Assembly: GCF_000686665.1 (NCBI RefSeq)
Contig: NZ_JMLH01000020.1
Coordinates: forward strand, 1 to 47,230
Direction: 5' to 3'
DNA: 47,230 bases
From: Thomasclavelia saccharogumia DSM 17460
GTDB lineage: Bacteria > Bacillota_I > Bacilli_A > Erysipelotrichales > Coprobacillaceae
Shown here: piece by piece, positions 10,577 to 17,987 of the stretch
Numbering within the stretch: the first letter of the stretch is position 1
How the letters are laid out: each line of letters begins with the position of its first letter
Program-made: the position numbers and the translations under genes
The notes under the pieces: model-generated
The model's database searches: none
Told to the model about the DNA's origin: nothing
The model's input: only the letters and a program-made list of their open reading frames with translations

Positions 10577-11845
10577 CTATATTCTAGTAATTACACCATC
10601 TAAAACATGATATTTTAATACACCATAACATTTTGTATCCAAAAATGGGGTATTAATTGATTTAGATTTAATATTATCTTTAGTTATTGTATATTCTTCT
10701 TCAAGATCGAAAACAGCTAAATTTGCTTTATAGCCAATTTCTAAATCATGATCGATCTCAATTACTTTGGCGGGATTTAATGACATACAAGTCAATACTT
10801 TTTCTAGAGGAATAAGCCCTTTTTTTACAATATATGTATACATTAAACTAAAGGCATGCTGATTCCCAATTATTCCAAATGGGGCTTTATCGATCGGTTT
10901 ATTCTTTTCAGCAATTGCATGTGGTGCATGATCAGTTGAGATTACTGTTACAGTACCATCATTGATGCCAGCAATCAAAGCCTCTAGGTCCTCTTTACTT
11001 CTTAATGGCGGATTCATTTTATAATTAGGATTAAGATTTTTAATATTATCATCCGTTAAAATCAGATGATGCGGACATGCTTCACCACTAACAAGGCTAT
11101 TTGTCTTACGCGCTTCTTTTAAAGCCGCCACAGTTTCTTTAGTAGAAATATGACAAATATGATAGCGATTTCCTATTTCATCAGCAAGTTTTAGATCACG
11201 GACTACATGATTATATTCAGAAGCATTATTAATTCCTACTAAATCATGATCTTTAGCATAATTTCCCTCATTGATACATGCTCCCGGCTTTAATTCACCT
11301 TCATCCTCACAATGGGCTACAATAATTGAATCATTTGTCTTGGCAGCTTTCATTGCTGCTTCCATCATATCTTTTGACTGAACTCCTTTACCATCATCCG
11401 AAAAACCGACAACGATCGTTTCTTTACTATTTGCATCGAAATCCACTAGTTCCTGTCCTTTTAGCTCTTTAGTAATTGCGCTATATGTATAAGTATGTAC
11501 TTTCGCATCTTTTTCAACCCGTCTTTTAAAATCTCTGATCGTCTCGACATCATCCATGCAGGGAATCGTATTAGCCATTGCTACTAAATGCGTATAGCCA
11601 CCATATTTTGCTGAATTAGTCCCTGTTGCAATTGTTTCTTTATGCTCAAAACCAGGTTCTCTTAAATGTACATGGATATCGACAAATCCAGGAGTTAACA
11701 ATTTATCAGCAATATCAATTATTTCATCAGCTTGATCAATATTTTGTTTAATATCAATGATTTTATCATTTTCAATCAGAACATCTAACTTCTGGATTTT
11801 ACCATGATAAAAAACATTACCATTTTTAAATAATACTTTAGTCAT
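10577..11845 (-). CDS. pyrC: Dihydroorotase (PyrC, multifunctional-type/class I)
   Basis: A 422-residue amidohydrolase that closes carbamoyl aspartate to dihydroorotate. The metal-binding DIHVHLREPGFEHKE is near residue 55, further His ligands lie in HCEDE and YHICHISTKE, and the catalytic Asp is in STDHAPH. The C-terminal LAVFDLEEEY strand is typical of the beta-sandwich of this superfamily. The start overlaps the end of pyrB. I place it at the ATG of ATGACTAAAG (11845), since the in-frame GTG just before has no better Shine-Dalgarno; the choice between the two is uncertain by one residue. Second gene of the pyr operon. Confidence 0.93.
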   Translation of the reverse strand: MTKVLFKNGNVFYHGKIQKLDVLIENDKIIDIKQNIDQADEIIDIADKLLTPGFVDIHVHLREPGFEHKETIATGTNSAKYGGYTHLVAMANTIPCMDDVETIRDFKRRVEKDAKVHTYTYSAITKELKGQELVDFDANSKETIVVGFSDDGKGVQSKDMMEAAMKAAKTNDSIIVAHCEDEGELKPGACINEGNYAKDHDLVGINNASEYNHVVRDLKLADEIGNRYHICHISTKETVAALKEARKTNSLVSGEACPHHLILTDDNIKNLNPNYKMNPPLRSKEDLEALIAGINDGTVTVISTDHAPHAIAEKNKPIDKAPFGIIGNQHAFSLMYTYIVKKGLIPLEKVLTCMSLNPAKVIEIDHDLEIGYKANLAVFDLEEEYTITKDNIKSKSINTPFLDTKCYGVLKYHVLDGVITRI

Positions 11846-12710
11846 CACTTAACACCCGATTCAATAATGCCATTCTCACAAAAACTCCATTAGCCATCTG
11901 TTTAAAAATTCGACTTTGTTTACATTCAACGATTTCATCAGCAATTTCAACATTACGGTTAAATGGAGCTGGATGCATTATGATTGCCCTTTCTTTCATT
12001 TTATTAACTCTTTCACGATTTAATCCGTATAATTCATGATATTGATCAGTAGTTAATTTCATTAAACTATGATGTCGTTCATGTTGAACTCTAAGCAGCA
12101 TAACAATATCAACCTCTGGTAAAATCGTATCAAAGTCAACATAATTATACCCTGGTTCTTCAAATTCACGCGGACCGCTAGTATAAACTTCCATTCCTAA
12201 ACGTTTCATAATTTCATAGTTACTATGAGCTACTCTTGAATGAACGATATCTCCAACAATTACTATTTTTAAACCCTCAAAATGTCCAAATTCTTCACGA
12301 ATCGTCATTAAATCCAATAAAGATTGGCTAGGATGATTTCCTGTTCCATCACCACCACTAACGATAGGAATCGTAATTCGATCAACCAGATCTTCATAAT
12401 AATTTTCTTTAGGATGTCTGATAACGACTGCATCACAACCGATCGACTCAAAAAATTTTACAGTATCATATAGAGTTTCTCCTTTTTGAACACTTGAGTT
12501 AGCTGTTTCAAAATTTTGTGTTCGACAGCCTAAATTATAAGCCGCTTTATCAAAGCTATAATGCGTTCTTGTTGATGGTTCAAAAAATAAATTTGCGACA
12601 ACTTTTTTGCCATTATAATCTACTTTTTTCCCTTTTTTAAATTCTTCTGCCTCATCTAAAATCAAATTAATATCAGTTGTTGAAAAATCTTTTAATGTAA
12701 ATATATTCAT
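11838..12710 (-). CDS. pyrB: Aspartate carbamoyltransferase catalytic subunit
   Basis: A 290-residue enzyme joining carbamoyl phosphate and aspartate, the committed step of pyrimidine synthesis. The carbamoyl-phosphate loop FFEPSTRTHYSF is near residue 45, GGDGTGNHPSQSLLDL near 122, and the aspartate-side loop MLLRVQHERH near 205. It is slightly shorter than the usual 300-310 residues but all blocks are present. No regulatory pyrI follows, consistent with a Bacillus-type unregulated trimer. The Shine-Dalgarno GGAGG lies directly after a leader terminator hairpin, so expression is probably set by attenuation. Confidence 0.95.
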   Translation of the reverse strand: MNIFTLKDFSTTDINLILDEAEEFKKGKKVDYNGKKVVANLFFEPSTRTHYSFDKAAYNLGCRTQNFETANSSVQKGETLYDTVKFFESIGCDAVVIRHPKENYYEDLVDRITIPIVSGGDGTGNHPSQSLLDLMTIREEFGHFEGLKIVIVGDIVHSRVAHSNYEIMKRLGMEVYTSGPREFEEPGYNYVDFDTILPEVDIVMLLRVQHERHHSLMKLTTDQYHELYGLNRERVNKMKERAIIMHPAPFNRNVEIADEIVECKQSRIFKQMANGVFVRMALLNRVLSDD

Positions 12711-12723
12711 CGTTTTCCTCCAT

Positions 12724-12773
12724 AAAAAATACCTCTAACGAGGTATAATTGGGAAATAATATTCATTATACCC
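12724..12773 (-). promoter_or_regulatory. pyr operon leader with competing terminator and antiterminator hairpins
   Basis: In the minus-strand RNA, arms 12740-12746 and 12729-12735 form AUACCUC-GUUA-GAGGUAU followed by six U: an intrinsic terminator ending about 5 bases before the pyrB Shine-Dalgarno. The 5' half of that stem is also complementary to an earlier segment: 12765-12772 pairs with 12742-12749 (GGUAUAAU with AUUAUACC), which would prevent the terminator. A third hairpin (GGG..AUAAU..AUUAU..CCC, about 12751-12773) competes with the antiterminator. I saw no convincing PyrR binding loop, so the signal (PyrR, UTP-dependent pausing or other) is unknown. The hairpin would also stop read-through from coaD. 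Confidence 0.65.
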
Positions 12774-12799
12774 AGTTGATGTATCTTTTTTCTTTATTC

Positions 12800-12828
12800 A
12801 TCATATCAAATATCATTGATTTTGACAA
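12800..12828 (-). promoter_or_regulatory. pyr operon promoter
   Basis: On the minus strand TTGTCA (12823-12828), a 17-base spacer and TATGAT (12800-12805) form a near-consensus sigma-A promoter. The implied leader is about 80 nt long before pyrB. The promoter lies just downstream of the coaD stop codon. Confidence 0.8.
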
Positions 12829-12854
12829 TTATTTTAAACAAAACCACTTTGATT

Positions 12855-13340
12855 TCATCCATTTAATTTCTTTTGTAAAGCTTCTTCTACACAAGCTGGT
12901 ACTAAGCCAGCAACATGCCGCTTATGACTAACCATTTCTTTTACTGCTGAAGAAGAAATAAATGAGTGTGATGGTTTAGTCATTAAAAATACCATATCTA
13001 CATCTTTGTCCAAATACTGATTAGAAAAAGCTAACTGTAATTCATATTCAAAATCCATCGTTGCTCTAATTCCGCGTACTAAGATTTTTGATCCAACATC
13101 TTTAGCATACTCTACTGAAAGTTTATCCGATGAATCAACGATTACATTATCAAATTGTTGGCATACTTTTTTTAATAATTCTTTTCTTTCAGCAACTGTA
13201 AAAAGCCCCTGTTTATTAGGATTAATACAAATCGTCACATACAAAATATCAAACATTCTGCTGGCCCGTTCAATAATATCCAAATGTCCATTAGTTACAG
13301 GATCAAATGTTCCTGCATATACTGCAATATTTTTCTTCAT
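12855..13340 (-). CDS. coaD: Pantetheine-phosphate adenylyltransferase (CoaD)
   Basis: A 161-residue nucleotidyltransferase that makes dephospho-CoA from 4'-phosphopantetheine and ATP. AVYAGTFDPVTNGHLDII at the N-terminus carries the T/HxGH-type site, and LVRGIRATMDFEYE and SSSAVKEM are the other conserved blocks. A longer frame exists, but the ATG at 13340 is preceded by AGGGGTAAG, and with that start the length fits the family (about 160) and the gene lies 4 bases after the rsmD stop. Adjacent rsmD-coaD is a classic Firmicutes pair. Last gene of the UPF0223-ftsW-ylb operon. Confidence 0.95.
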   Translation of the reverse strand: MKKNIAVYAGTFDPVTNGHLDIIERASRMFDILYVTICINPNKQGLFTVAERKELLKKVCQQFDNVIVDSSDKLSVEYAKDVGSKILVRGIRATMDFEYELQLAFSNQYLDKDVDMVFLMTKPSHSFISSSAVKEMVSHKRHVAGLVPACVEEALQKKLNG

Positions 13341-13344
13341 ACTC

Positions 13345-13893
13345 TTACCCCTGATATTTAAATACATTCAATGCTGTAATACCATAGTCATTTTTTTTAA
13401 GCAAATTTATTTGCTCAAAAGTTTTAAAAACAACTTCTTTTAATTCTTCTACCATAATAATACAGCCCTCATTCAACATTTCATTCTCGATTAAAAATTC
13501 TAATATTCCATCAACCAATCCTCTGCCATAAGGCGGATCTAATAAAACCAAATCAAACTTAATTCCTTCTTCACTAAATTTTTTTAATGCTTTTCGATAA
13601 TCAAGTTTATACACTTTAGCATTTTCAATCTTTAAAGATCTAATATTTTCTCTAATTATTTGAAAAGCAGCGTATTGATGATCAACACTATAAAGAAAAT
13701 CACAGCCCCTCGATAAAGCTTCTATTCCTAATCCACCGCTGCCTGCAAATAGATCTAATACATTTCCCCCTTGAAAATAAGGTCCGATAATATTAAACAT
13801 ATTTTCTTTATTGCGATCTGTTGTGGGACGAGTTAGATTTGATTTTACCGTTTTTAACTGTCTACTTTTATATTTACCTGCTATTACTCTCAT
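13345..13893 (-). CDS. rsmD: 16S rRNA (guanine966-N2)-methyltransferase RsmD
   Basis: A 182-residue Rossmann methyltransferase. The N-terminal MRVIAGKYKSRQLK matches the start typical of the family (RIIGG..kGr.L). NVLDLFAGSGGLGIEALSRG is the SAM-binding motif, and LVLLDPPYGRG is the N6/N2-MTase DPPY motif. It methylates G966 of 16S rRNA in the 30S head. It lies 8 bases after ylbF and 4 bases before coaD, as in Bacillus (ylbF-ylbG-ylbH-coaD) except that ylbG is absent. The Shine-Dalgarno AGAGGG supports the start. Confidence 0.95.
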   Translation of the reverse strand: MRVIAGKYKSRQLKTVKSNLTRPTTDRNKENMFNIIGPYFQGGNVLDLFAGSGGLGIEALSRGCDFLYSVDHQYAAFQIIRENIRSLKIENAKVYKLDYRKALKKFSEEGIKFDLVLLDPPYGRGLVDGILEFLIENEMLNEGCIIMVEELKEVVFKTFEQINLLKKNDYGITALNVFKYQG

Positions 13894-13901
13894 AAACCCT
13901 C

Positions 13902-14249
13902 TTATAACTTATATGGAGATAAATCCAGTTCTTTTGATATATTTCCAAACACGATTTTAGTTATTTCTTCCAAAAAATCATTCAAACGATGATATTTTTG
14001 ATAATAATCAATAATATCCTCATTACAACTAATCTGACGTTTTAAATCTTTGATTTCTTCTTTAATTTGCGTATTATCAATATACGGTTCATATTTTCTT
14101 ATTTCTTCATATTGATCAAGTTTATTTTGATAATCCCGCAATAACTCTTCGATATCTTTTGTATGAAGCTTTTTTTCAGCTTCAAGATAATCAAGATAAC
14201 GTTGATCCTTTTTTATTTCATTTATTAATTTATCTAATATTTCTTGCAT
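13902..14249 (-). CDS. ylbF: YlbF/YmcA-family protein
   Basis: About 115 residues, mostly helical and charged (coiled-coil-like), with the late-family features LNDFLEEITKIVFGNIS at the C-terminus. YlbF, YmcA and YaaT form the Y-complex that controls mRNA maturation by RNase Y and supports competence and sporulation in Bacillus. The position between ylbE and rsmD reproduces Bacillus gene order, which makes the assignment firmer than sequence alone. A GTG at 14255 is a possible alternative start, but AGGTGA is placed for the ATG at 14249. Confidence 0.8.
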   Translation of the reverse strand: MQEILDKLINEIKKDQRYLDYLEAEKKLHTKDIEELLRDYQNKLDQYEEIRKYEPYIDNTQIKEEIKDLKRQISCNEDIIDYYQKYHRLNDFLEEITKIVFGNISKELDLSPYKL

Positions 14250-14255
14250 ATTCAC

Positions 14256-14438
14256 CTACATCATCATTTCCAACATATTTATCAGCATTGAAACTTGATC
14301 TATTTTATCAATAAATTGTTGATTTTTTTCATCCTTATATTCTTGTACTAAACGACCATATTCTTGAGGATACCTAGATAAAACAATATACCAATGGGGA
14401 TGATAACGAAGATAATATCTTATTTCTTCATTCATCAT
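14256..14438 (-). CDS. ylbE: YlbE-like protein
   Basis: A 60-residue protein beginning MMNEEIRYYLRYHPHWYIVLSRYP, which matches the short YlbE family of Bacilli (basic, aromatic, with R/H-rich first half). Function is unknown in the family. It overlaps ylbD by 11 bases and abuts ylbF, so the three are surely co-translated. No signal peptide or membrane segment. Confidence 0.75.
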   Translation of the reverse strand: MMNEEIRYYLRYHPHWYIVLSRYPQEYGRLVQEYKDEKNQQFIDKIDQVSMLINMLEMMM

Positions 14439-14730
14439 ACCATTTTCTTTCTCTTTCTGGTTCTTTTTTATCTAAAAAAGAACTAACAACATTCAAAACT
14501 TTTTCAATTGAACTCAAACTATTTGATAATGCATTCAAATCAATATTTTTAATAATTTCAATTATTGCATTTAAATCAACATTACTATTAGTCTTATATG
14601 GCTGCCAAAATTTATCATCTTTACCATACATTACATAAATCTCATACAATTGCTGCCAAGTATAACGACCATTTAAAACATCCTGCTTTACACTAGGGAC
14701 AGTTTTCAAAAACTCTTTAAATTCGTCCAT
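14428..14730 (-). CDS. ylbD: YlbD-like (putative spore coat-associated) protein
   Basis: A 100-residue protein with the YlbD N-terminal pattern (FKEFLKTVPSVKQDVLNGRYTWQQLYEIYV...YGKDD.FW). Bacillus YlbD is annotated as a coat protein, though its job is unclear. It is shorter than the Bacillus protein (about 130) and ends in a charged tail. AGGTGA precedes the ATG. It stands between ftsW and ylbE. Confidence 0.75.
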   Translation of the reverse strand: MDEFKEFLKTVPSVKQDVLNGRYTWQQLYEIYVMYGKDDKFWQPYKTNSNVDLNAIIEIIKNIDLNALSNSLSSIEKVLNVVSSFLDKKEPERERKWYDE

Positions 14731-14762
14731 AATATCACCTAGTATATTATATGTTTTGATCT

Positions 14763-16025
14763 TTAATCGGTGTCAAATTTTTGCCGATTATGCTTAGCAA
14801 TTATTGCCTGAGCGATTCCAATAGCTACAAAGGCACTAACAGTTGACGAACCACCAGCCGAAATAAGCAGCAACGGTACTCCGGTCATCGGAATTAATCC
14901 CGAAACTCCTCCTAGATTAATTATTAAATGTAAAAAGAAATATGATGACACTCCGAGCAAAATAATTCTTGACTTATTTTCTTTTACTTCATTTGAATAT
15001 TTTAATAATTTAAAAATAATAACACACGTCGGTATAATTACTAACCCTAAGCCAATTATTCCCAGCTCTTCATAAATTATAGCCCCAATGAAATCATTGT
15101 GAGCTTCTGGTATATAGCCATATTTTTGGGTAGAATTTCCAAACCCTAAGCCAAATAATCCTCCATCACTAAAAGCAATTAGTGCATTTACCAACTGGTA
15201 ACTGTTATTATAAGGATCTGACATCGGATCGAGCCATGAATAGATCCGACCTAATTGATAAGGCTGTAAGACAGTGGTTCCAATAATTGTCAATATCACT
15301 GCACACCCCCCTATAAAGATCCACACCATTTTTTTATACTTCTTAAAATACTGTCTTGGGGTTCCAATAAAACAAACAAAACAAATTCCTACCAGAATCA
15401 CAGTAGTCCCAAAATCCTTTTGAATAAACACTCCAACAACAGCAGCAATAAAAACCAAGAGCATTGGTAAAAATACGCATTTTAAAAACTTTTCTTTATA
15501 AAATGCCGCTTTCAATGCCGCTGTTTTAAATCGTCCCTTAACAACAAAAGCTTTATCACTTTCGGTTAAAAAATAACTCATGATCAAAATCATTGCAATT
15601 TTCATAAATTCAGCCGGCTGAATACTAAATGCTCCACCAAATTTGATCCAGGCATGAGAACCATGAGAATCAGACCAAAATCTACATATCGTCATCAAAA
15701 TAATTCCTAATAAATATAACTTCATTGACGTTGTATAATCAATATAGCGTGTTTTAAAAACTCTAGCGATAAAAATCATTACAACCGCTCCAGCGATAAC
15801 ATAAACTGTTTGCGTACTCATATTTTTTATCGCTAAAGTAACTGTTTTCTCTGATGAAGTTACACTTCCAATTGAAGCTGAACCAATCATAATAATTCCA
15901 AAAACAGCAAGAATAAAAACACTTATATAGATTCCTTTATCTACACCTCGACTTGTAAAAAGCTGTTTTAGTCGATCAATTATTCTTTTTATCTTCGTAA
16001 ACCTTTTTTTTACCAAATTACTCAC
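14763..16025 (-). CDS. FtsW/RodA/SpoVE-family peptidoglycan glycosyltransferase
   Basis: A 420-residue SEDS protein with about ten membrane segments. The conserved blocks are WIKFGGAFSIQPAEFMKIAMIL, QKDFGTTVIL and GGVSGLIPMTGVPLLLISAGGSST, which holds the family's conserved C-terminal loop. SEDS proteins polymerise lipid II together with a class B PBP. In Bacillus ftsW lies close to the ylb genes, which favours FtsW, but RodA or SpoVE cannot be excluded by reading. The start codon is GTG (16025), placed after AAGTAGGTGAG and overlapping the stop of the UPF0223 gene by 8 bases. A basic cytoplasmic N-terminus of about 30 residues precedes the first helix. Confidence 0.9.
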   Translation of the reverse strand: MSNLVKKRFTKIKRIIDRLKQLFTSRGVDKGIYISVFILAVFGIIMIGSASIGSVTSSEKTVTLAIKNMSTQTVYVIAGAVVMIFIARVFKTRYIDYTTSMKLYLLGIILMTICRFWSDSHGSHAWIKFGGAFSIQPAEFMKIAMILIMSYFLTESDKAFVVKGRFKTAALKAAFYKEKFLKCVFLPMLLVFIAAVVGVFIQKDFGTTVILVGICFVCFIGTPRQYFKKYKKMVWIFIGGCAVILTIIGTTVLQPYQLGRIYSWLDPMSDPYNNSYQLVNALIAFSDGGLFGLGFGNSTQKYGYIPEAHNDFIGAIIYEELGIIGLGLVIIPTCVIIFKLLKYSNEVKENKSRIILLGVSSYFFLHLIINLGGVSGLIPMTGVPLLLISAGGSSTVSAFVAIGIAQAIIAKHNRQKFDTD

Positions 16026-16284
16026 CTACTTGAATCCAGTCATTTTCTTTAGCTGCTTTTACTACCTGATAAATTGAATAGTGGGAAATCTCATAAAATT
16101 GTTTATCTAACTGTTTTTCCGCACTTTTACTATCAACAATAACTTTAAACTTGCGATAAGCATTCATAAACTCCTCTTTACTAATACCTTTTTCATATGC
16201 CTTTTCTACGGCATTATATAAAGCAATTACATCAATTATCTCTTCTGTTGACCAATTATAGTCTAACGGATAATTATAATCCAT
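16018..16284 (-). CDS. UPF0223 (YktA-like) family protein
   Basis: An 88-residue acidic protein with YPLDYNWSTEEIIDVIALYN, VEKAYEKGISKEEF and AYRKFKVIV, a close match to the UPF0223 family of Bacilli (Bacillus YktA). Function is unknown. It opens the operon running through ftsW and the ylb genes to coaD. An AAGGAGTG ribosome-binding site and an upstream TATAAT on the minus strand (near 16310) suggest that transcription starts here. Confidence 0.85.
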   Translation of the reverse strand: MDYNYPLDYNWSTEEIIDVIALYNAVEKAYEKGISKEEFMNAYRKFKVIVDSKSAEKQLDKQFYEISHYSIYQVVKAAKENDWIQVGE

Positions 16285-16396
16285 ATTTAATCACTCCTTA
16301 ATTTTTTTCTATTATAACGTAAAATTTAATTATTATCTACAATAACCCAGGCAAAAGATAAATATTAGAATAGGATATACTAAAGGAGGTGATAAT

Positions 16397-16633
16397 ATGA
16401 ACTGTGGATTTAACTATTCTGGATGTGGATGCAATTCATACAGTCCTTTCATCACAAATCCATTTGGATGCTGTGGATGCAATAGTGGTTTTTCAATGTC
16501 CAACTGTGGTTGTGGATGCAGCAACAGCTGTGGATGTAACAACGGTTTTGGATCAACAAACTGGTTTGCAATCGTTTTAGTAGTATTCTTATTATTGATC
16601 ATTTGTGGAAATTCAAGAATTAGAGTCGGATAA
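16397..16633 (+). CDS. Small cysteine/glycine-rich single-pass membrane protein
   Basis: A 78-residue protein with a very strong Shine-Dalgarno (AAAGGAGGTGAT). The first 52 residues hold 11 cysteines, mostly as CG, CGC or CC (for example GCGC, FGCCGCNSG, NSCGCNNG). A hydrophobic helix of about 15 residues follows (FAIVLVVFLLLIICG) and a short basic end (RIRVG). The helix plus short tail resembles the YjcZ-type sporulation mini-proteins of Bacilli, which are Gly-rich but not Cys-rich. There is no obvious signal peptide before the Cys domain. It may bind metal or crosslink in a spore or envelope layer; this is inference only. It sits alone, divergent from the UPF0223-ftsW operon. Confidence 0.75.
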   Translation: MNCGFNYSGCGCNSYSPFITNPFGCCGCNSGFSMSNCGCGCSNSCGCNNGFGSTNWFAIVLVVFLLLIICGNSRIRVG

Positions 16634-16637
16634 AGTC

Positions 16638-16691
16638 TTTATTTCACCTCATTTTATGATATAATACTATCAGAATTTAAATGAGGTGAAA
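16638..16691 (+). promoter_or_regulatory. def promoter bracketed by a 13-bp inverted repeat
   Basis: TATAAT at 16660-16665 with a weak TTTATT -35 at 16638-16643 (16-base spacer). Perfect 13-base arms at 16642-16654 and 16679-16691 flank the -10 box; the right arm contains the def Shine-Dalgarno GAGGTGA. A transcript from upstream would fold the ribosome-binding site into a hairpin, while one starting at this promoter would lack the left arm. Confidence 0.6.
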
Positions 16692-16693
16692 CT

Positions 16694-17263
16694 ATGTTAA
16701 CAATGAAAGATATAATCGATGACCATAACAAAAAAATTCGTGAAGTTTCAAAAGAAGTATCACTGCCTCTAAATGAGGAAGATCGTAATCTCTTATTAAA
16801 AATGCATGAATTTCTTGTCAACTCTCAAGACCCAGAAATTTCTGAAAAATATGATTTACGTCCTGCTGTTGGGATTGCTGCGATTCAACTAGGGATTCCT
16901 AAAAGAATGTGTGCTATTCATGTTTTAGATTATGATAAAGACGGAAATATTACTAAGAGTAATGACTATGCTTTAGTTAATCCTAAAATCATTTCTTATA
17001 CTGAAAAGAAATCTTATTTAAAAGATGGTGAAGGATGTTTATCAGTAAATGAAGAAGTTCAAGGTTATGTACCACGCTACGCTAAAGTGACAGTTAAGGG
17101 ATATGATATATTGACTGATCAAGAAGTGAAAATTGTTGCTCGAGGTTTTTTATCAATTTGTTTACAGCATGAATTAGATCATTTTGAAGGAACACTTTTC
17201 TATGATCGAATCAATAAAGATAATCCTTTTGCACCGATAGAAAATGCTATGATTATTGAATAA
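16694..17263 (+). CDS. def: Peptide deformylase
   Basis: A 189-residue metallohydrolase that removes the formyl group from new proteins. Motif I reads VGIAAIQLG (Ile at the variable position usually Pro), motif II EGCLSV supplies the metal Cys, and motif III QHELDHFEG supplies the HExxH residues. The insertions and length are of the Gram-positive type II class. It is separated from the cysteine-rich gene by 60 bases with its own -10 box, and followed by a strong terminator, so it is probably monocistronic. Confidence 0.95.
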   Translation: MLTMKDIIDDHNKKIREVSKEVSLPLNEEDRNLLLKMHEFLVNSQDPEISEKYDLRPAVGIAAIQLGIPKRMCAIHVLDYDKDGNITKSNDYALVNPKIISYTEKKSYLKDGEGCLSVNEEVQGYVPRYAKVTVKGYDILTDQEVKIVARGFLSICLQHELDHFEGTLFYDRINKDNPFAPIENAMIIE

Positions 17264-17269
17264 AAGTTT

Positions 17270-17294
17270 AAAGACTGCAAGTTTTGCAGTCTTT
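17270..17294. terminator. Bidirectional terminator between def and the membrane-protein gene
   Basis: An 11-bp stem (AAAGACTGCAA at 17270-17280, complement at 17284-17294) with a 3-base loop and A/T tails on both sides serves the convergent genes. Confidence 0.85.
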
Positions 17295-17299
17295 TAAAA

Positions 17300-17752
17300 T
17301 TATTTAATTCTTCTGCTTTTTACAAACTTTGATCCTACTAATATTATTACTGCTATTATAGCACAACCGCCATATAGTCTTAAATGAAGTAATTCATCTA
17401 GCATATAACAATGACAAACAAAATATTTAGCAAATACTACCACTGCAAATATCAATGCAAGTAAACCAATATTTATAAGACTATATTTTAAATCCTCATC
17501 TTTCCAATAATTAATAATTAAAATCAATAAATAAGCTATTACCAATATTAATATTACATAATATAATTTATTGATTACGTTAGAAATAGTATCTACTCTA
17601 AGCTTTTCACTTTCAGTATATCCATTTGGAAATACTTCTTCATAAACAAGTGCGCTTAAATAATTATTTAAAGTAACGAACTCATAAAAGCTCCAAAAAG
17701 CCAAAATCAAGTATCTAATTACTACAATTATAATATTCTTTAACCTAAACAT
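17300..17752 (-). CDS. Four-helix membrane protein of unknown function
   Basis: 150 residues with four hydrophobic segments (about 5-25, 63-85, 92-112 and 127-145), a soluble loop between helices 1 and 2 (LNNYLSALVYEEVFPNG...) and a basic end (KFVKSRRIK). I do not recognise a family. The frame upstream ends 2 bases before this ATG, so the two were translated as a pair; the only candidate Shine-Dalgarno is GGGGAA, inside that upstream frame. Base composition is like its surroundings. Confidence 0.6.
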   Translation of the reverse strand: MFRLKNIIIVVIRYLILAFWSFYEFVTLNNYLSALVYEEVFPNGYTESEKLRVDTISNVINKLYYVILILVIAYLLILIINYWKDEDLKYSLINIGLLALIFAVVVFAKYFVCHCYMLDELLHLRLYGGCAIIAVIILVGSKFVKSRRIK

Positions 17753-17754
17753 AA

Positions 17755-17985
17755 TTATTCCCCATGAATCGTTTGTGTATAATAAGGTGATCTATACGTA
17801 GAAGTGCCAGCTTTGATTCTTTTATAGCCATATTTATAAATAAAATCAATAAGCAGATGATTCCCATGCATATGAAGTTCGTATAAACGTTCACTAACAA
17901 CTCCTCCAGCAAAATCTTTTAATGATACTTTTAGTCCGCTAAAAGATCTAATTACTGCAATATTTTCATTTATCCTTATTATATA
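17755..17985 (-). pseudogene. Open frame without a start codon, unknown protein
   Basis: The minus strand is open for 76 codons, closed upstream by TAG at 17986-17988, and reads as plausible protein (for example KVSLKDFAGGVVSERLYE and KRIKAGTSTYRSP). There is no ATG, GTG or TTG until an internal Met about 31 codons from the end. An ATG with AAGG just upstream lies in another frame (MKILQ then stop), so a one-base change near the 5' end probably destroyed the start. It ends 2 bases before the membrane-protein gene. Not recognised. Confidence 0.45.
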
Positions 17986-17987
17986 CT

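Noticed and set aside
12711-12800. Classical PyrR-binding attenuator
   Set aside because: Competing hairpins are present, but no convincing PyrR binding-loop consensus, so only a leader of unknown trigger is reported.
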